Shown in pieces: positions 8,974-19,700 of a DNA stretch of 64,000 nucleotides. Numbering within the stretch: the first letter of the stretch is position 1; each line of letters begins with the position of its first letter. The position numbers were made by a program, and so were the translations under genes. The notes under the pieces were generated by a model. The model saw only the letters and a program-made list of their open reading frames with translations. It had not been told where the DNA came from and ran no database searches. Origin of the DNA: an uncultured Methylomonas sp. (GTDB taxonomy: Bacteria > Pseudomonadota > Gammaproteobacteria > Methylococcales > Methylomonadaceae); contig CAKZJE010000019.1 of NCBI GenBank assembly GCA_936941155.1, positions 1 to 64,000 of the forward strand. The letters run 5' to 3'.

Positions 8974-9846
8974 ATGTGTCAAATTAATCCGCGCGTTGAT
9001 TTTGCGTTTAAAAAACTATTCGGTACGGAAGAAAATAAGGATTTATTGATTTCATTGATTAACGCCATTGTTTCTGAACAAGATCAAGTTGCTGATTTAT
9101 ATTTAAAAAATCCGTATAACCTAGCCGAATATCGCAAAGGAAAATTGTCTATTTTAGATATTAAAGCCCAAAATACCTCAGGACATTGGTATAACGTGGA
9201 AATGCAGATTAGTGAAGATTTTCATTTCGACAAACGCGCAATTTATTACTGGGCGAAATTGGTGACGGAGCAACTTGAAGAAGGGATGATGTATAAAGAA
9301 TTGCAGAAAACCGTCAGTATTAATATTTTAGATTTTAATTTTATTTACAAGCGCGCAGAGTTTCATAATTGCTACAAAATTATCAATACAGCCACCGGCA
9401 CAGATGACCATCTGCATGATATGTTTGAGCTGCATTATGTGGAATTACGCAAGTTTCAAAAAAGTTTTGCGCAGCTAGTAACGGCGTTAGATCGCTGGAC
9501 AACGTTTTTAACCCGCGCCCATGAGTTGGATAAAAATCATATTCCAAAAGAGCTGGAAAACGACAAAGCGATTGTAAAAGCAATTTCTGCGGTTGATCGC
9601 ATGTTTGATGAAGAAGAGCGCGTGGTTTATCAAGTGCGTAGGCAAATTGCGATGGAAACCGACAGCAAAATTGCATCGGCTATTGATAAAGGGCTTGAAC
9701 AAGGGCGCGAAGAAGGTGAAGAAGTGGGTAAATTAAAAGCAACTCAAGCGATTGCGCAAGGGATGTTAGCCGAAGGTTTGCCTGTGGCAACCATTACAAA
9801 ACTAACCGGTTTATCTATGATTGAAATCAATGCGTTAGCTTCCTAA
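8974..9846 (+). CDS. Rpn family recombination-promoting nuclease / PD-(D/E)XK transposase-like protein
   Basis: The protein begins INPRVDFAFKKLFGTEENKD, the hallmark opening of Rpn/PDDEXK_2 proteins. The nuclease core follows with the acidic residue in LSILDIKAQNTSGHWYNVEMQ and the E-x-Q motif near residue 76. Residues 200-265 carry a charged coiled-coil/helical tail (GLEQGREEGEEVGKLKATQA), and the end IAQGMLAEGLPVATITKLTG is a short helix-turn-helix-like segment common in these proteins. Family members are DNA endonucleases linked to RecA-independent recombination, often multicopy. At 290 residues it is full length. GAGGAA lies before the ATG. Confidence 0.85.
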   Translation: MCQINPRVDFAFKKLFGTEENKDLLISLINAIVSEQDQVADLYLKNPYNLAEYRKGKLSILDIKAQNTSGHWYNVEMQISEDFHFDKRAIYYWAKLVTEQLEEGMMYKELQKTVSINILDFNFIYKRAEFHNCYKIINTATGTDDHLHDMFELHYVELRKFQKSFAQLVTALDRWTTFLTRAHELDKNHIPKELENDKAIVKAISAVDRMFDEEERVVYQVRRQIAMETDSKIASAIDKGLEQGREEGEEVGKLKATQAIAQGMLAEGLPVATITKLTGLSMIEINALAS

Positions 9847-9897
9847 ATCTATGTTTAATTCAGCGTAAACACGGTTTGATAAAAAATTTGCCAAGCC

Positions 9898-11301
9898 TTA
9901 AAAACTGGATAAATCGAAATACTCTACCTGCACAACTTTATTTCTGCCGGTTTCTTTTGCCTGATATAAAGCATCATCCGCTTGCTTATACAAATCATCC
10001 ATAGTTAAACCCACGCTTGCTGGCACGCTCACCAAACCGAAGGAAGCGGTGACAAACGGCGCGGTAGAACTAAACCGATGCTCTATTTGTGTATCCGCAA
10101 TTGCCTCTCTCACTCGCTCGGCAAAACACAACACCGCCTCATGATTAACGCAGGAAAAAATAATCCCAAATTCCTCACCGCCTAAGCGCAACGGAATATC
10201 ACTTGCTCGTTGACATTGCACTTTCAGCACGTCCCCGATTGTTTTCAGCACATCATCGCCTTTTTGATGTCCATAGTGATCGTTATATTGCTTAAAATGA
10301 TCTATATCAAAAATCAAAAATGAAATGGCTTGTTTTTCCCGCGCGGCGCGTTGAATTTCTTTTGGAAAAATCCGATTAAAATAGCGTCTGTTATAAAGCT
10401 GGGTTAATTCATCCGTAATCACCAACTTCTCTATAATGCTGATTTGCTGCTCCAGCTCCTCATTAACTAGCTCTAAAGCTTGTTGTTTTTCAAAAAGTTG
10501 CAAAGTTCTTTCCGCCACTTTTTGCTCCAGCGTTTTATTCAGCACATTCAGTTTATCGCGGCTAAATACAATTCTTTTAATTAAGTCGTTAAAAAAGAAT
10601 TCAATTCTGGAAAGCTCATAAGTGCCAAAAGTTTCTAGCTCTAAAGCACAGTTTTTTTGCTTATCAAGATCAACTTCTTCCATCGCCTGACAAAAAACAT
10701 CTAATTGTCGGGTTAAAAACCGATTAAATGCCCACAAAAACAGCAGCCATAATGCAATGGTTTTAATCACTGCATTAATAATAATCACTAAAAAACTTTG
10801 CTTAACTTTATTAAAAACGATTTGGTTACTGGAATATAACGTCACTTTGCCAATCGTATGCTTTTGATGAATCAGGGGAAAAACGTGTTTAAATAAAACC
10901 AAATACGATGAAACCATTTCTTTGCCCGTTTTAAAAAAAACCGGTCTGTTTTTCTGATTGAATCCTATGCCTTTTTGAATCACATAGCCTTCTTCAGTGG
11001 TGATTTCAATGCCGACAACCGTAGGTTGCTTGATGATGCCTTGCACTGTGGCTTCCATTGTTGGATAGTCAGCCGCCCATGCCGAGGCAATTAAGGATTC
11101 TTGGAAAATGTTTTGACTGATAATCAAGCTGTCTTTAACAAAATTTTCCTCAATTTCATATTCTTTGTACATCTGCACTAAGGTGACAACCACAGTGATG
11201 CACAAATAAATGGAGAAAACGACTTTCAAAAGCTGCAAAGCAAGCGATTTTTTCAAACTAGGTACATTTTTCATAAGCCAGCCCCAAATATAACGCGACA
11301 T
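9898..11301 (-). CDS. Membrane-bound diguanylate cyclase (GGDEF)
   Basis: Makes cyclic di-GMP from two GTP. Helix 1 (about residues 19-41) and helix 2 (about 166-190) bracket a periplasmic sensor region with no recognised motif. A coiled coil around 230-295 leads to the cyclase domain. The active site is RLGGEEFGIIFSC near residue 370. RASD five residues earlier fits the RxxD inhibitory site, so product inhibition is expected. The substrate motif FDIDHFKQYNDHYGHQKGDD is intact. The start may be the second Met, MKNVPSLKK, ten codons in. It stands alone and reads away from glnK. Confidence 0.9.
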   Translation of the reverse strand: MSRYIWGWLMKNVPSLKKSLALQLLKVVFSIYLCITVVVTLVQMYKEYEIEENFVKDSLIISQNIFQESLIASAWAADYPTMEATVQGIIKQPTVVGIEITTEEGYVIQKGIGFNQKNRPVFFKTGKEMVSSYLVLFKHVFPLIHQKHTIGKVTLYSSNQIVFNKVKQSFLVIIINAVIKTIALWLLFLWAFNRFLTRQLDVFCQAMEEVDLDKQKNCALELETFGTYELSRIEFFFNDLIKRIVFSRDKLNVLNKTLEQKVAERTLQLFEKQQALELVNEELEQQISIIEKLVITDELTQLYNRRYFNRIFPKEIQRAAREKQAISFLIFDIDHFKQYNDHYGHQKGDDVLKTIGDVLKVQCQRASDIPLRLGGEEFGIIFSCVNHEAVLCFAERVREAIADTQIEHRFSSTAPFVTASFGLVSVPASVGLTMDDLYKQADDALYQAKETGRNKVVQVEYFDLSSF

Positions 11302-11306
11302 TCTAG

Positions 11307-11942
<636 letters not shown>

Positions 11943-11985
11943 AAAGCCGCTAAACACTCAATAGCAAATATTTTAGGAGATAAAT

Positions 11986-13368
11986 ATGAAATCAATTTTT
12001 GTTTTGATAGCTCTGTTTGGGGCTAGCTACGGGGCTTTTGCTGCTGATGCGGCTGCTCCTGTCGTCAACAAGGGCGATACCGCGTGGATGTTGGTCTCAA
12101 CTCTGTTAGTTATTTTAATGATTATTCCAGGGTTGGCATTGTTTTATGGCGGCATGGTTCGCGCTAAAAACATGTTGTCTGTGTTAATGCAGGTTTTTGT
12201 GATTTTTGCTTTAACTGCGGTTCTGTGGGCAATTTACGGTTATAGCTTAGTCTTTACTGAAGGCAATGCGTTTATCGGTGGTTTTGACAAGATATTCTTA
12301 AAAGGCATTACACCCGATTCACTGGCAGCAACTTTTAGCAAAGGCGTGGCAATTCCTGAATATGTGTATGTGGTTTTCCAATTAACTTTTGCCTCAATTA
12401 CTCCTGCGTTGATTATTGGCGCGTTTGCAGAGCGGGTAAAGTTTAGTGCCGTGTTATTTTTCACAGTGTTATGGTTTACCTTCTCCTATTTACCGATTGC
12501 ACACATGGTTTGGTATTGGGCAGGCCCAGATGCTTACACCGATGCAAAAGCAGGTGAGGCAGCGGCTGCAACAGCAGGTTTCTTATTCCAAAAAGGCGCG
12601 TTAGATTTTGCCGGCGGTACAGTGGTACACATCAACGCAGGGATTGCAGGTTTAGTTGGCTGTATCTTAATCGGCAAACGAGTTGGTTTTGGAAAAGAAG
12701 CGTTAAAACCACACAGCGTGACTATGACAATGATTGGTACATCGTTATTGTGGGTTGGTTGGTTTGGTTTTAATGTCGGTTCAAACTTAGAAGCGAATGG
12801 TTTAGCGGCATTAGTTTTTGCAAATACTTTGTTAGCAACTGCGGCAGCAACCTTATCATGGGTGATTGCAGAATGGTTGATGCGTGACAAACCAAGCATG
12901 TTAGGTGCAGCATCAGGTGCGGTTGCAGGTTTGGTGGCAATTACTCCAGCGTGTGGTTTCGTAGGGCCAATGGGCGCAATCGTTTTAGGATTATTAGCTG
13001 GCGTATGTTGTTTCTACTCAGTCACTAGCTTAAAACATTGGTTAGGTTACGACGATTCGTTGGACGTATTCGGTGTGCATGGTGTGGGTGGTATTTTAGG
13101 CGCGATTGGCACAGGAATTTTCGCTTCCCCAGCATTAGGCGGCATTGGTGTTTATGATTATGTTGCGAATGCAGTGGCTAGTTACGATATGGTTGCACAA
13201 GTCACCAGCCAAGTACTAGGGGTTGTCATCACCATCGTTTGGTCTGGTTTAGTCTCATTCGGTTCTTTCAAATTGGTAGACGCAGTGATTGGCTTGCGTG
13301 TCTCAGAAGAAAGCGAGCGTGAAGGTTTAGACATCAGAGAACACGGCGAAACAGCGTATCATCTGTAA
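11986..13368 (+). CDS. amtB: Ammonium transporter AmtB
   Basis: Trimeric ammonium channel of the inner membrane, blocked by GlnK when nitrogen is plentiful. It has a cleavable signal peptide (ending GAFAADA) followed by eleven predicted helices. The signature region HINAGIAGLVG and the pore histidine motif GVHGVGGILGAIGTG are present. A cytoplasmic tail (EESEREGLDIREHGETAYHL) is typical of Amt proteins. At 460 residues it is full length. AGGAGA precedes the ATG. It is co-transcribed with glnK and followed by a strong terminator. Confidence 0.96.
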   Translation: MKSIFVLIALFGASYGAFAADAAAPVVNKGDTAWMLVSTLLVILMIIPGLALFYGGMVRAKNMLSVLMQVFVIFALTAVLWAIYGYSLVFTEGNAFIGGFDKIFLKGITPDSLAATFSKGVAIPEYVYVVFQLTFASITPALIIGAFAERVKFSAVLFFTVLWFTFSYLPIAHMVWYWAGPDAYTDAKAGEAAAATAGFLFQKGALDFAGGTVVHINAGIAGLVGCILIGKRVGFGKEALKPHSVTMTMIGTSLLWVGWFGFNVGSNLEANGLAALVFANTLLATAAATLSWVIAEWLMRDKPSMLGAASGAVAGLVAITPACGFVGPMGAIVLGLLAGVCCFYSVTSLKHWLGYDDSLDVFGVHGVGGILGAIGTGIFASPALGGIGVYDYVANAVASYDMVAQVTSQVLGVVITIVWSGLVSFGSFKLVDAVIGLRVSEESEREGLDIREHGETAYHL

Positions 13369-13381
13369 GTCTTAGTTCCAT

Positions 13382-13420
13382 AAAAAAGCCTGTCAGGTTT
13401 TCAATCTGACAGGCTTTTTT
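13382..13420 (+). terminator. Rho-independent terminator of glnK-amtB
   Basis: AAAAAAGCCTGTCAG pairs with CTGACAGGCTTTTTT across a short loop, about 13 bases after the amtB stop. The stem resembles the CCTGTCAGG arm of the 33-bp palindrome family, so a repeat may have been recruited as terminator. Confidence 0.9.
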
Positions 13421-13480
13421 GTTTTTGTAGATATTGAGAATCAAGCTTTGTGATTTTAAATTTTGTGAGAAGTTAGCGCG

Positions 13481-13516
13481 AAAATTTTCAAGACGATTGG
13501 TCGTCTTAAAAAATTT
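13481..13516. repeat. GACGACCAGTCGTC-type palindrome, copy 2
   Basis: AAAATTTTCAAGACGATTGG continues TCGTCTTAAAAAATTT. It lies between the convergent amtB and GspF-like genes. Confidence 0.7.
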
Positions 13517-13567
13517 CTCAAAAGATTTTTGCTAAAAGACCTGGAGGGTTTTTATATCCTTAGCTAT

Positions 13568-14533
13568 TTAAAAACCTATTAACGATTTGCCAATCCATAT
13601 CGCCACCGCCGCATAAATCAAACGTGGAATCCATTCCGCCAACATATCATCTTGCAAATGCAAATCTTCCGCTGCAAGCAAGGCAAAATGCTGCAATCCT
13701 TGTGCTAACCGCCCACTTTGTTCTGAACTATGAATAATTTGCAGCACCCGCGTGTTTTGAATCTTTGCAACGGTTGTTAAACCTTCTGTCACCGATTTTC
13801 CCGTGCTCGCCATTGCAATCGCGGCTTTAAACTGCTTGCGCAACGCTGCATTGTCAATGCCGGCAACAGCTTTTGGCAACGCTGTTGCGTATGGCAATCC
13901 CGCCGCCAATAACATGGTTAAATTCAGATAAAAATCATTCAATTGCCGTTTGACAATCCAATCCGCCACCCAAGGCAGTTGCAATTGCAGATGATGCACT
14001 GTGCTTGCTAATCCAAGCGTGTTTAAAACAGCAGGCAAACGCAGCAAAACATAAACCAATAACGCAATCGCGCTCAGTCTGCCTACTGTTAATTGCAAAT
14101 ATTCCAACTCACTCACAGATCCCGCCACTAACGCAGGCAACGGCTGAAGAAAAAATGAAATCGTCAGCAATATCGCCGGATAATAACTACGACTTTTAAT
14201 TTTGCGTAAGCGTTTCGCCCGCGCAGTGTAATAATCGGCTAACTGCTTATACACAACGCCTAATGTTCCGCCACTTTCAGCCGCAGCAAGCATTGCGCGT
14301 TGCATTTCATTGAAAATTCCCACCCTAAAACCGGTTTCCGCAATCGCCTTGCCCGCTTCCAGTTGACTTTGCAACTTGCGCAAGCGTGTGCTTAACTCTG
14401 AATCAGTGTTGTCGGCAATTAAACCAAAGGCTATTTCAGCAGGCAGCCCTGCGGTTTCCATTTGCGCTAATTGCAAAAACAAATCGCCTAATTTTTCAGC
14501 ACTCAATTTTTTGTAAGAAAAAGTTGTTTTCAT
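13568..14533 (-). CDS. Type II secretion/type IV pilus inner-membrane protein, GspF/PilC-like
   Basis: A 321-residue member of the T2SF domain family, with two copies of the helical cytoplasmic domain. The first copy is around residues 15-110 (LFLQLAQMETAGLPAEIAFG, later MLAAAESGGTLGVVYKQLADY) and the second around 195-300 (NLTMLLAAGLPYATALPKAV, later HSSEQSGRLAQGLQHFALLA). Membrane segments lie near 120-170 and at the C-terminus. True PilC/GspF proteins are about 400 residues, so this is a short form. No ATPase or pilin gene is adjacent. It may serve a dispersed pilus or secretion machine; the substrate cannot be told. Confidence 0.75.
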   Translation of the reverse strand: MKTTFSYKKLSAEKLGDLFLQLAQMETAGLPAEIAFGLIADNTDSELSTRLRKLQSQLEAGKAIAETGFRVGIFNEMQRAMLAAAESGGTLGVVYKQLADYYTARAKRLRKIKSRSYYPAILLTISFFLQPLPALVAGSVSELEYLQLTVGRLSAIALLVYVLLRLPAVLNTLGLASTVHHLQLQLPWVADWIVKRQLNDFYLNLTMLLAAGLPYATALPKAVAGIDNAALRKQFKAAIAMASTGKSVTEGLTTVAKIQNTRVLQIIHSSEQSGRLAQGLQHFALLAAEDLHLQDDMLAEWIPRLIYAAVAIWIGKSLIGF

Positions 14534-14590
14534 AAAATAATCTGTTAATTTTTTTCAAGGCTAACTATCTGAACAAAAGTTTTATCACCC

Positions 14591-14623
14591 AAACCATTCA
14601 GGTCTCGAAGACTTGGAAGGTTT
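14591..14623. repeat. 33-bp palindrome family, copy 2
   Basis: AAACCATTCAGGTCTCGAAG followed by ACTTGGAAGGTTT. The core is CGAAG/CTTCG rather than TTTTAAAA. It is the same subtype as 31831-31863, and both lie close to a MITE copy. Confidence 0.7.
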
Positions 14624-14665
14624 TTATACCTCAAAACTTTTCGGTGTCTACTTAAGCAATCATAA

Positions 14666-14796
14666 ATAAACCACATCTAATTTGAGAAACGTAGTTTTTT
14701 GTTGAATCGTAGAGACGCAATATTTTGCGTCTCTACACGTTTGCATAGCGTCTAACCATTTAAAAAACTATGTATTTCTGAATGGATGCGGTTTAA
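14666..14796. mobile_element. MITE of about 130 bp, copy 2
   Basis: Same element as 8748-8879, almost base for base, with TAAACC/GGTTTA ends. It sits in the 534-bp gap between the GspF-like gene and rnfA. The rest of that gap (14797-15067) holds only a short inverted repeat, CTGGCAG...CTGCCAG, at 14941-14960. Confidence 0.85.
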
Positions 14797-15067
14797 TGCA
14801 AATTCCAGTCAGTTATCTGCACATAAGTTTTTCTTTGTATTATTATGGCTGTTTTACGCAATTGCTTTTTTAATTTATCACCGCGCAGCACGCTAGTTTC
14901 GTAACGCGTCAAGCAGATTAGAAACGAGCATAAAATAACTCTGGCAGCATAACGACTGCCAGTCGTGACATCCGACGATTAGAGTAACCCACTTGAAGAA
15001 GTTGTTTTGTGCATATTCCTTATTTGCATCAAATTTAAAAAAACCACAGGATAACGTCGTTATTGAT

Positions 15068-15649
15068 ATGAAAGAAATAGGTTTGATTTTGCTAAGCACC
15101 ATTTTGGTGAACAACTTTGTGTTGAGCAAATTTTTAGGATTATGCCCGTTTATGGGCGTGTCGCGAAAACTAGAAACCGCGCTCGGCATGGGATTGGCGA
15201 CTACATTTGTGCTTACGTTAGCGTCAGTATGCAGTTATTTACTCAATCATTATTTGCTGATTCCGTACCATCTGGAATATCTTCGCACCCTCAGTTTTAT
15301 TGTGGTTATCGCTTGCACGGTGCAATTTACGGAATTGGTGGTACAAAAAACCAGCCCCATTTTGTATCAAGTGTTAGGGCTATTTCTTCCTTTAATAACA
15401 ACCAATTGCGCAGTTTTAGGTGTGGCATTATTAAATGCGCAAGCACAGCATAATTTTATGCAATCGGCTTTGTATGGATTTGGGGCGGCGGTTGGTTTTT
15501 CGTTAGTTTTGATTCTGTTTGCAGGCTTACGCGAGCGCGTTGATGTCGCTGATGTGCCAAAACCGTTTCAAGGCAGTGCGATTGCTTTGGTCACAGCGGG
15601 TTTAATGTCGATGGCGTTTATGGGCTTTGCAGGATTGGTAAAAGGATGA
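15068..15649 (+). CDS. rnfA: Rnf electron transport complex subunit A
   Basis: Integral membrane subunit of the Rnf/Rsx ion-translocating ferredoxin:NAD+ oxidoreductase. The start is set at [20 protein letters not shown], the conserved N-terminus, giving 193 residues, the normal length; an upstream ATG would add 25 non-conserved residues. Six membrane helices are visible. The family motifs [11 protein letters not shown] and [15 protein letters not shown] each contain a membrane cysteine thought to ligate an Fe-S centre. It is followed by rnfB, 73 bp away, with a 33-bp palindrome in the spacer. rnfC, rnfD, rnfG and rnfE do not follow. Confidence 0.93.
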   Translation: MKEIGLILLSTILVNNFVLSKFLGLCPFMGVSRKLETALGMGLATTFVLTLASVCSYLLNHYLLIPYHLEYLRTLSFIVVIACTVQFTELVVQKTSPILYQVLGLFLPLITTNCAVLGVALLNAQAQHNFMQSALYGFGAAVGFSLVLILFAGLRERVDVADVPKPFQGSAIALVTAGLMSMAFMGFAGLVKG

Positions 15650-15666
15650 TTCCAGAGTTTGAATTC

Positions 15667-15699
15667 AGACCTGTCAGGTTTTTAAAACCTGACAGGTCT
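15667..15699. repeat. 33-bp palindrome family, copy 3
   Basis: AGACCTGTCAGGTTTTTAAA followed by ACCTGACAGGTCT, a perfect palindrome in the rnfA-rnfB spacer. Confidence 0.85.
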
Positions 15700-15722
15700 A
15701 GCGCGGCGCAGGTTTTTTAGCC

Positions 15723-16628
15723 ATGTTGTTGATTTGTTTATTGTTTGCAGGATTTGGCTTATTGCTCGGCTATGCTGCACAATTTTTAAAAGTACAGGGC
15801 GAGCCTTTAGTTGAAAAAATTGATAGTTTATTGCCACAAACTCAATGCGCACAATGCGGTTTTCCGGGCTGCAAACCTTACGCAGTTGCCATTGCGAAAA
15901 ACGAAGCGGATATTAATCAATGTCCTCCGGGGGGTGAAGAAACCGTTATCGCTTTGGCAAATTTATTAGGCAAACAGCCAAAACCGTTAAATACGCAGTT
16001 TGGCGAAACCAAGCCGAAAAGCGTCGCGGTGATTATTGAAGCAGATTGCATCGGTTGTGTGAAATGTATCCCCGCGTGTCCTGTCGATGCCATTTTAGGC
16101 GCGTCCAAATTTATGCACACGGTAATTGCCTCTGAATGCACGGGCTGCGAATTGTGCATTGCGCCCTGCCCAGTAGATTGTATTGTGATGCAGCCCGTTC
16201 CAGAAATGCCCACGCCAATTGCGACTCGTTTTGAAAGCAATCTTGACAGAGCCGCCCAGCCTTGTATTCGTTGTGGCGAATGCGCTAACGTCTGTCCTAT
16301 GCAATTATTACCGCAGGAACTTTATTGGCACAGCCAAGCTGAGAACTTGCCTAAACTTCAAGCCTACAATTTATTTTCCTGCATTGAATGTGGCAAATGT
16401 GATGTGGTTTGTCCTAGCGAGATTCCATTAGTGCATCATTTTCGGCTGGCAAAAGGTAAAATTGCTCTGAAAAATCAACAAACAGAAGAGGCTGCGTTAG
16501 CGAAGTATCGTTATGAAAATCAGCAGCAGCGGCAACAACGGTTATTGGCAGAACAGGCAGAAAAAGTTCGCAAGCAAAAACAAGCCTTAGAAGACATGAA
16601 AGCGAAATTAGGAATGCGCACGAAATAA
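15723..16628 (+). CDS. rnfB: Rnf subunit B with RnfC-like ferredoxin extension
   Basis: Electron-carrying Fe-S subunit of the Rnf complex. An N-terminal membrane anchor ([20 protein letters not shown]) is followed by the RnfB cluster motif CAQCGFPGC with a further Cys at INQCPPGG. Two [4Fe-4S] ferredoxin motifs come next, [14 protein letters not shown] near residue 112 and [14 protein letters not shown] near 140. Typical gammaproteobacterial RnfB ends soon after. Here a second pair follows, [20 protein letters not shown] near 180 and [20 protein letters not shown] near 219, which resembles the ferredoxin domain of RnfC. A basic coiled-coil tail ends the protein. The last codons lie inside a dispersed repeat (16612-16718). 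Confidence 0.88.
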   Translation: MLLICLLFAGFGLLLGYAAQFLKVQGEPLVEKIDSLLPQTQCAQCGFPGCKPYAVAIAKNEADINQCPPGGEETVIALANLLGKQPKPLNTQFGETKPKSVAVIIEADCIGCVKCIPACPVDAILGASKFMHTVIASECTGCELCIAPCPVDCIVMQPVPEMPTPIATRFESNLDRAAQPCIRCGECANVCPMQLLPQELYWHSQAENLPKLQAYNLFSCIECGKCDVVCPSEIPLVHHFRLAKGKIALKNQQTEEAALAKYRYENQQQRQQRLLAEQAEKVRKQKQALEDMKAKLGMRTK

Positions 16629-16718
16629 ACACGGCAACTTTACGACTGGCAGTCCTTAAAGGACTGCCAGTCGTGACCTCAGCGATTTTAAGAATAAACG
16701 TGCCTAAGTTGATTTGTA
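16612..16718. repeat. 107-bp dispersed repeat with ACGACTGGCAGTCC hairpin, copy 1
   Basis: It shares nearly its full length with 29586-29692, including GAATGCGCACGAAATAAAC at the left end, the hairpin ACGACTGGCAGTCC/GGACTGCCAGTCGT in the middle, and CTAAGTTGATTTGTA at the right end. The left end codes for the final residues and stop of rnfB. Confidence 0.85.
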
Positions 16719-16776
16719 AACGTTTCTTAGCTGCTAAAAAAAATTAATTCTGATTATTTAAGGAATCTTTTCAAAA

Positions 16777-19700
16777 ATGGCATTCAAAAAAATCGGTCGC
16801 AACGAACCTTGTCCCTGCGGGAGCGGAAAAAAATATAAAGTCTGTTGTCAGCAGCAAACACAAAAACCAGAAAGTCATGCGACTGAGGAAACCACTGTTT
16901 CCACCACAGAATTATTTGCACAAGGCTTGCAACATCACAAATTAAATGAAGTTGCTCAAGCGCAAGCATTTTATGAGCAAATTCTGCAAATTGATCCGGC
17001 TCATGCTGACGCGCTTCATCATTTAGGCTTAATCCTTCATCATGGCGGAAATAACGCTCAAGCTCTTGCTTTAATTCAGAAAGCCATTGCCATTCAACCC
17101 ACTTTTGCAATCTACAATAATGTAGCCAATATCTTAAAAACGGAAGGTAGAATCGCCGAGGCGATTGAAAACTTTCACAAAGCGATTGCACTTAAACCCG
17201 ACTATGCAGAAGCTTACAATAATTTAGGCGTGCTTTATAAAGATCAAAAAAATTCAGATCATGCCATAGCACATTTTCAAAAAGCGATCGCGCTTAATCC
17301 TGATTTTGCCGGAGCTTACCTCAACTTAGGCACGGCGTTAAAAGAAGGCAATAACTTAGAAGCCTCGGTTGCCTGCTATCAAAAAGCCATTGCCATTCAA
17401 CCTGACTATGCTGAGGCTTATAATGGTTTAGCCTCTTCTTTAAATAAACAGCATAAAATTGCAGAAGCGATTGCAACGTATCAAAAAGCGATTGCATTAA
17501 ATCCAAAATCGACCGAAACCCTGAACAATTTAGGCAATATTTTCAGTAAACAAAAAAATTTATCCGCCGCAATTGCTTGTTATGAAAAAGCTCTCGCGCT
17601 TAATCCTCAAAATGCAGAAGCGTTAGGCGGTTTATTTCATTCACGCCAACATTGTTGCGATTGGACAGATTTTGATAGCAATCAACAACGGGTTGTCAAA
17701 GCGATTCTTACCGGACAAGAAGGTTTTAAACCGCTGTCATTTTTGGCTGTTTCAGATTCAGGGCAAGCGCAAAAACAATGTGCTTTCACCTTTGCGAAAA
17801 AAAACTATCCTGCCGCCAAACCAAAGCAAGCAAAAACCTATCAACATTCTAAAATTCGCATTGCTTATGTTTCCGGTGATTTGCGTGAACATGCCGTTGC
17901 TATTTTAATGACGGAATTATTTGAATTGCATGATAAAAATCGCTTTGAAGTCTTTGCCATTTCTTTGCAACCAGAAACAAGCTCAAGCTTGGGGCAACGG
18001 GTTAAAAATGCTTTTACGCAATTTATTGATGTAACTGATAAAAGTGATGTTGAAGTTGCGCAGTTGATTGAACGTTTAGAAATTGATATTGCAGTGGATC
18101 TAATGGGATTTACTGCAAACAGCCGAACTGCTATTTTTTCCTATCGCCCAGCCCCGATTCAAATCAATTACTTAGGTTATCCTGGCACAATGGGAGTGGA
18201 TTATATTGATTATATTGTCGCCGATGAGTATTTAATTCCGGCTGATTTGCAAAAACATTACTGCGAGAAAATCATTTATCTGCCCGATTGTTTTCAGGTG
18301 AATGATAGTAAACGTTTTGTTCCTAGCAAAACCCCGACTCGTTCAGAATTAGGTTTGCCGGCGACTGGTTTTGTTTTTTGTGCTTTTAATGGCAGTTACA
18401 AATTTACGCCGCCGTTTTTTGATGCGTGGATGAACATCTTAACAGCCGTGCCCAACAGCGTGTTATGGTTGTTTGCGGATAATTCGATGGTTGAAGAAAA
18501 TCTGCGTCGTGAGGCAATCAATCGCGGCGTGGCAGTGGAGCGTTTGATTTTTTCCAAAAAAGTGGTTTACCAACTCTATTTAGCTCAGTATCCGTTGGCA
18601 GATTTATTTTTAGACACTTTGCCTTTTAATGGCGGCACAACCGTGAGCGATGCCTTGTGGATGGGCTTGCCGGTTTTAACTTATTCAGGTGAAGCTTTTG
18701 CGGCGCGTATGGCGGGCAGTTTGCTGAACGCGCTGGGGTTGCCGGAATTAATCACAGATAATTTGCGCGATTATGAAAATAAAGCGATTCAATTAGCGAC
18801 TACGCCCACTTTGTTAGCGGAAATTCGGGCAAAATTGGCAGAACATAAAAAAACCTATCCGTTGTTTAATCCTAGCGTTTTTTGTAAGCATCTTGAATCT
18901 GCCTACACCACCACTTGGGAACGTCATCAGCGTGGTGAATCACCAGTGACTTTTAAGGTAGAGAACTTTTCTACACCTGCCTCTTTACTTGAAACAGCAC
19001 TTAATCATCATCATGCAGGACAATTTGTAGAAGCAGAAAGGCTTTATCGGCAAATCCTACAAATAGAACCGAATAATCCAGACGCTTTTCATTTTTTAGG
19101 ATTAATAGCCCATAAAGTAGAAAAAGAAAATATTGCAAAAGAACTAATTAGAAAGTCAATCGAAATTAATCCTAACAACTATGTTTATTATAGTAACTTA
19201 GGAGTCATACTTCGCAAACAAGGTGAATCAGAAAAAGCTCTTGAAGCTTATCAAAAAGCTTTATCTTTAAAGCAAGATGACACTGAAACACTCTACAACT
19301 TAGGTTTATTATTGCTTTTATTGGGTCAATTTAATAAAGGATGGCAGTATTGCGAATATCGTTATCATCCGACAAGAATATCTAACGCTGGCACTGTTAT
19401 TCCCAACTTACACTTCCAACAATGGCGAGGCGAATCACTCGTTAATAAATCTATTGTTATCTGGTATGAACAAGGTCTTGGAGATCAAATCCAATTTTGC
19501 CGTTACGCTCCTATTCTTAAAGAATTGGGAGCGATAGTTGTAAGCATAGTTTGTTCAAAACCTTTAAAACCACTTTTTGAGACAATTTTAGAAGTTGATT
19601 ATGTTTTAGCAGAAGATGAAACACATTTATTAAAAGAGCATGATTATTGGGTTTTCCCTCTCAGCATTCCACTGCATTGCCATACAACAGTTGAAACAAT

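Noticed and set aside
14993-15067. 25-residue N-terminal extension of RnfA
   Set aside because: RnfA is highly conserved from MKEI onward and normally about 193 residues; the extension has no similarity or ribosome site.
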